Shown: positions 62,202-64,000 of the stretch, one piece after another | Layout of the letters: every line of letters begins with the position of its first letter | Position numbering within the stretch: the first letter of the stretch is position 1 | NCBI RefSeq assembly: GCF_014982745.1 | Contig: NZ_JADCKA010000005.1 | Coordinates: 54,426 to 118,425, forward strand | Length of the DNA stretch: 64,000 bases | Origin: Gallibacter intestinalis | GTDB taxonomy: Bacteria; Bacillota; Clostridia; Peptostreptococcales; Anaerovoracaceae | Direction of reading: 5' to 3' | Made by a program: the position numbers and the translations under genes | The notes under the pieces: model-generated | Databases searched by the model: none | Seen by the model: only the letters and a program-made list of their open reading frames with translations | Told to the model about the DNA's origin: nothing

Positions 62202-62791
62202 TGAAAGAATTATTGCAGATACAAAATGAATTAAAAGCACCGAAAGGGCAGTATAACTCTTTTGGAAAATATAAATACAGGTCGTGTGAGGATATCCTCG
62301 AAGCGGTCAAGCCTTTATGCGTTAAATACGGAGTTATTCTCACATTATCAGACGAGATAGTACAGGTAGGCGAAAGATACTACATTAGAGCGACTGCAAA
62401 ACTACAAAAAGAAGGCTGCAGTGATGTATCAGTCACAGCATATGCAAGAGAAGCGTTAGAAAAGAAAGGTATGGATGATAGTCAGATTACCGGAACGGCA
62501 TCATCGTATGCGCGTAAATACGCTCTCAATGGATTATTTTGTATTGATGATACGAAAGACGCTGATACAGACGAATATGCAAAAAAGACAAAAGCAGGAG
62601 CAAAAGGCGATACATCGGACAAAGAAGAGTGGAGAGAGAAAGTAATTGAAGCAGCAAAAGCAAAAGGTATTGACATGAAAGAGGTAGCGAAAGATTACAA
62701 ACTGAATAGCACCACTACAGCAGAGAGATTTAAAGAAGTATATGAAGATTTAACTAAGGAGGACGACAATGCAGGATGTAACGAAGGATAG
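62201..62791 (+). CDS. ERF-family single-strand annealing protein
   Basis: The 196-residue protein has the ERF signature PKGQYNSFGKYKYRSCEDILEA split over residues 13-35, with GTASSYARKYALNGLFCIDD typical of the core. ERF anneals single-stranded DNA for phage recombination. It starts behind CGGAGGT and overlaps the YqaJ gene by 23 bp, so annealase and exonuclease are made together. Confidence 0.9.
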   Translation: MKELLQIQNELKAPKGQYNSFGKYKYRSCEDILEAVKPLCVKYGVILTLSDEIVQVGERYYIRATAKLQKEGCSDVSVTAYAREALEKKGMDDSQITGTASSYARKYALNGLFCIDDTKDADTDEYAKKTKAGAKGDTSDKEEWREKVIEAAKAKGIDMKEVAKDYKLNSTTTAERFKEVYEDLTKEDDNAGCNEG

Positions 62792-63689
62792 AGATAAATA
62801 TATAGGCGGTTCAGATATTCCAATCATTATGGGACTGTCACCGTTTAAGACAAGATTTGAACTGGCACAGGAGAAAGCCGGGATAAGAGAAGATGACTTC
62901 AAAGGCAACGAGTATACTGAGTATGGAAATTATATAGAGCCGATAATAAGACAGTATATAAACGAAAAATACGGATATAACTTCGTCGAGGACAAAATCA
63001 TCAACGGTAATATCAGATACCATGCAGACGGTAGAGATGCAGGAAGAAGTACAACACTTGAAGTGAAGAGTACATCACAGATACACACCGACTTAACAGG
63101 ATACAAAAAATATTCAGTACAACTTGCTTTCGGCATGGACCAATTCAAAGATAAGCATGGTCTGCTTGCAGTGTATAACAGGCCGGATGATTTTAGTAAG
63201 GAGTTTGACCCAAAAAGATTACAGATATTCAACATTGAAAGAGAAGATGTTGACGAAATGCTTCTGTTGGAAATAGATCCTGCAGTTACAAATTTCGTCA
63301 AAGATGTTGAGAAATTAAAAGAAAATCCATTTATGACAGAAGAGGATTTGCAGCCACATGACATAACAAGATGGTTTGACAGGGTAACAGCTCTCGAAGG
63401 TCAGATGCTTGCTTTTAAAGATTTAGAAAAACAGTACAAAGACGCTAAAGAGAATCTAAAAAAAGCAATGGAAGACCACTGTATCAAAAAATGGACTACC
63501 AACAACGGCACTCAAATAACGCTTGTGCCGGACGGAAAAGACACAACGATAGAAGTGTTCGATGAAAAGACTTTCATCGCTGAAAATCCCGAAATGGCTG
63601 AAAAATACATGGTTGAGAAAACGAAGAAAGGCAGGACTGGATATGTCAGAATTACGCCACCCAAAGACAGGCTCAATACTGCAGGATAA
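62769..63689 (+). CDS. YqaJ-family phage exonuclease
   Basis: The 306-residue protein has the YqaJ fold: GGSDIPIIMGLSPFKTRFEL near the start, the Glu in EYGNYIEP, HADGRD and LEVKS with the PD-(D/E)xK active residues. It chews one strand to feed the ERF annealase. A coiled coil near 215-240 follows. The C-terminus overlaps the next gene by 47 bp. Confidence 0.9.
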   Translation: MQDVTKDRDKYIGGSDIPIIMGLSPFKTRFELAQEKAGIREDDFKGNEYTEYGNYIEPIIRQYINEKYGYNFVEDKIINGNIRYHADGRDAGRSTTLEVKSTSQIHTDLTGYKKYSVQLAFGMDQFKDKHGLLAVYNRPDDFSKEFDPKRLQIFNIEREDVDEMLLLEIDPAVTNFVKDVEKLKENPFMTEEDLQPHDITRWFDRVTALEGQMLAFKDLEKQYKDAKENLKKAMEDHCIKKWTTNNGTQITLVPDGKDTTIEVFDEKTFIAENPEMAEKYMVEKTKKGRTGYVRITPPKDRLNTAG

Positions 63690-63945
63690 GAAAGAATGTT
63701 ATGTAACAGGTGTGACAAAGTATCTTCACAAGCATCACATCTTTGGCGGTGCAAACAGGGATATATCAGAGCGAGAAGGCTTTTATATCTGGCTCACTCC
63801 GCACTGGCACAACATGGGAGACCGAGGTATTCATTTCAATAAAGAATTTGACTTAAAGGTTAAGCGTGAGTGCCAAGCAAAATACGAAGAAACGCACAGC
63901 CGTGAGGAGTTCATGGCATTGATAGGAAGGAACTACTTGGATTAG
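63643..63945 (+). CDS. HNH-like phage recombination protein
   Basis: The 100-residue protein has Cys15 in ECYVTG and KHHIFGG near residue 27, then a second His pair in LTPHWHN, a compact HNH-like metal site as seen in small phage recombination or NinG-like proteins. ATG 63643 lies inside the yqaJ gene. The remaining 55 bp to the window end show no feature. Confidence 0.7.
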   Translation: MSELRHPKTGSILQDKKECYVTGVTKYLHKHHIFGGANRDISEREGFYIWLTPHWHNMGDRGIHFNKEFDLKVKRECQAKYEETHSREEFMALIGRNYLD

Positions 63946-64000
63946 TTATTAAGCGGTGGGACACCCTCTTTATTCATTGATAACTTATGTTGTTTGACTC

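Larger units (their letters stand above)
58223..64000. mobile_element. Left part of a prophage at tRNA-Thr
   Basis: From the tRNA to the window end the genes follow a temperate phage early region: integrase, membrane protein and CI repressor leftwards, then Cro-like, excisionase-like, small regulators, ERF, YqaJ and HNH-like proteins rightwards. The right end and attR are outside the window, so the size is unknown. Confidence 0.85.

Noticed and set aside
1..64000. CRISPR arrays and rRNA genes
   Set aside because: No regularly spaced identical repeats with unique spacers and no rRNA sequence were seen on reading both strands. The phased hexamers at 18.8 and 20.7 kb are far too short and close.

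Overview
The window looks like the chromosome of an amino-acid-fermenting anaerobe of the Bacillota, class Clostridia. Reasons: ferredoxin-linked oxidation of pyruvate and of branched-chain 2-oxo acids, a 4Fe-4S serine dehydratase, Gram-positive wall hydrolases, AGGAGG-type ribosome binding sites and AGA-dominated arginine codons in the core genes. A family XIII (Anaerovoracaceae-like) placement is my guess and not proven here.

Core region (1 to about 42.3 kb). In order: an aldo/keto reductase with a divergent LysR regulator; asnS; the serine dehydratase pair sdaAB-sdaAA; a TPP-riboswitch thiamine salvage operon (thiM, a thiE-HAD fusion, thiD, cytX); a serine/threonine symporter; pyruvate:ferredoxin oxidoreductase; an acyl-CoA:acetate CoA-transferase; a BrnQ carrier; two paralogous G5-domain wall hydrolases (M23 and NlpC/P60) with matching promoters; a four-subunit 2-oxoacid:ferredoxin oxidoreductase operon with a P-loop ATPase and an aminotransferase; a GntR-ABC module; cysteine desulfidase; two more ABC modules; small redox enzymes; a ferredoxin-DUF362 protein and a Fic protein. 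The parts connect: serine, threonine, cysteine and branched-chain amino acids are imported and deaminated, their oxo acids are oxidised by TPP enzymes onto ferredoxin, and the acyl-CoAs leave through CoA transfer. Thiamine salvage supplies the cofactor.

Integrated mobilizable element (42.37-57.68 kb, 15,304 bp). A perfect 57-bp direct repeat flanks it. The repeat is the ribosome binding site and first codons of a low-molecular-weight protein-tyrosine phosphatase gene, so the insertion lies in the codons of the catalytic P-loop; the right copy rebuilds the gene and the left copy is a 25-codon stub. Left to right the element carries a short structured minus-strand transcript, a two-gene restriction-like cassette (PLD-SNF2 helicase plus Eco57I-type methylase), an oriT-like region with a MobV-like relaxase, a hairpin-rich spacer, an HTH-like gene, a rolling-circle module, an FtsK/TcpA ATPase, a Tn916-type excisionase and a Tn916-type integrase. 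The rolling-circle module is the most striking part: a CRESS-virus-like HUH Rep, preceded by a 10-bp stem whose 10-nt loop holds AAGTATTAC, the nonanucleotide of circovirus origins, and followed by a Rep-helicase paralogue with an acidic N-terminus. Both helicase domains carry the same altered P-loop.

Phosphatase, tRNA and prophage (57.6-64 kb). After the restored phosphatase gene comes tRNA-Thr(CGT). It is followed at once by the left part of a prophage that runs off the window: integrase, membrane protein, CI-like repressor, Cro-like protein, early regulators, ERF annealing protein, YqaJ nuclease and an HNH-like protein. Four 17-bp GTTG-N9-CAAC-type operators surround the lysogeny switch.
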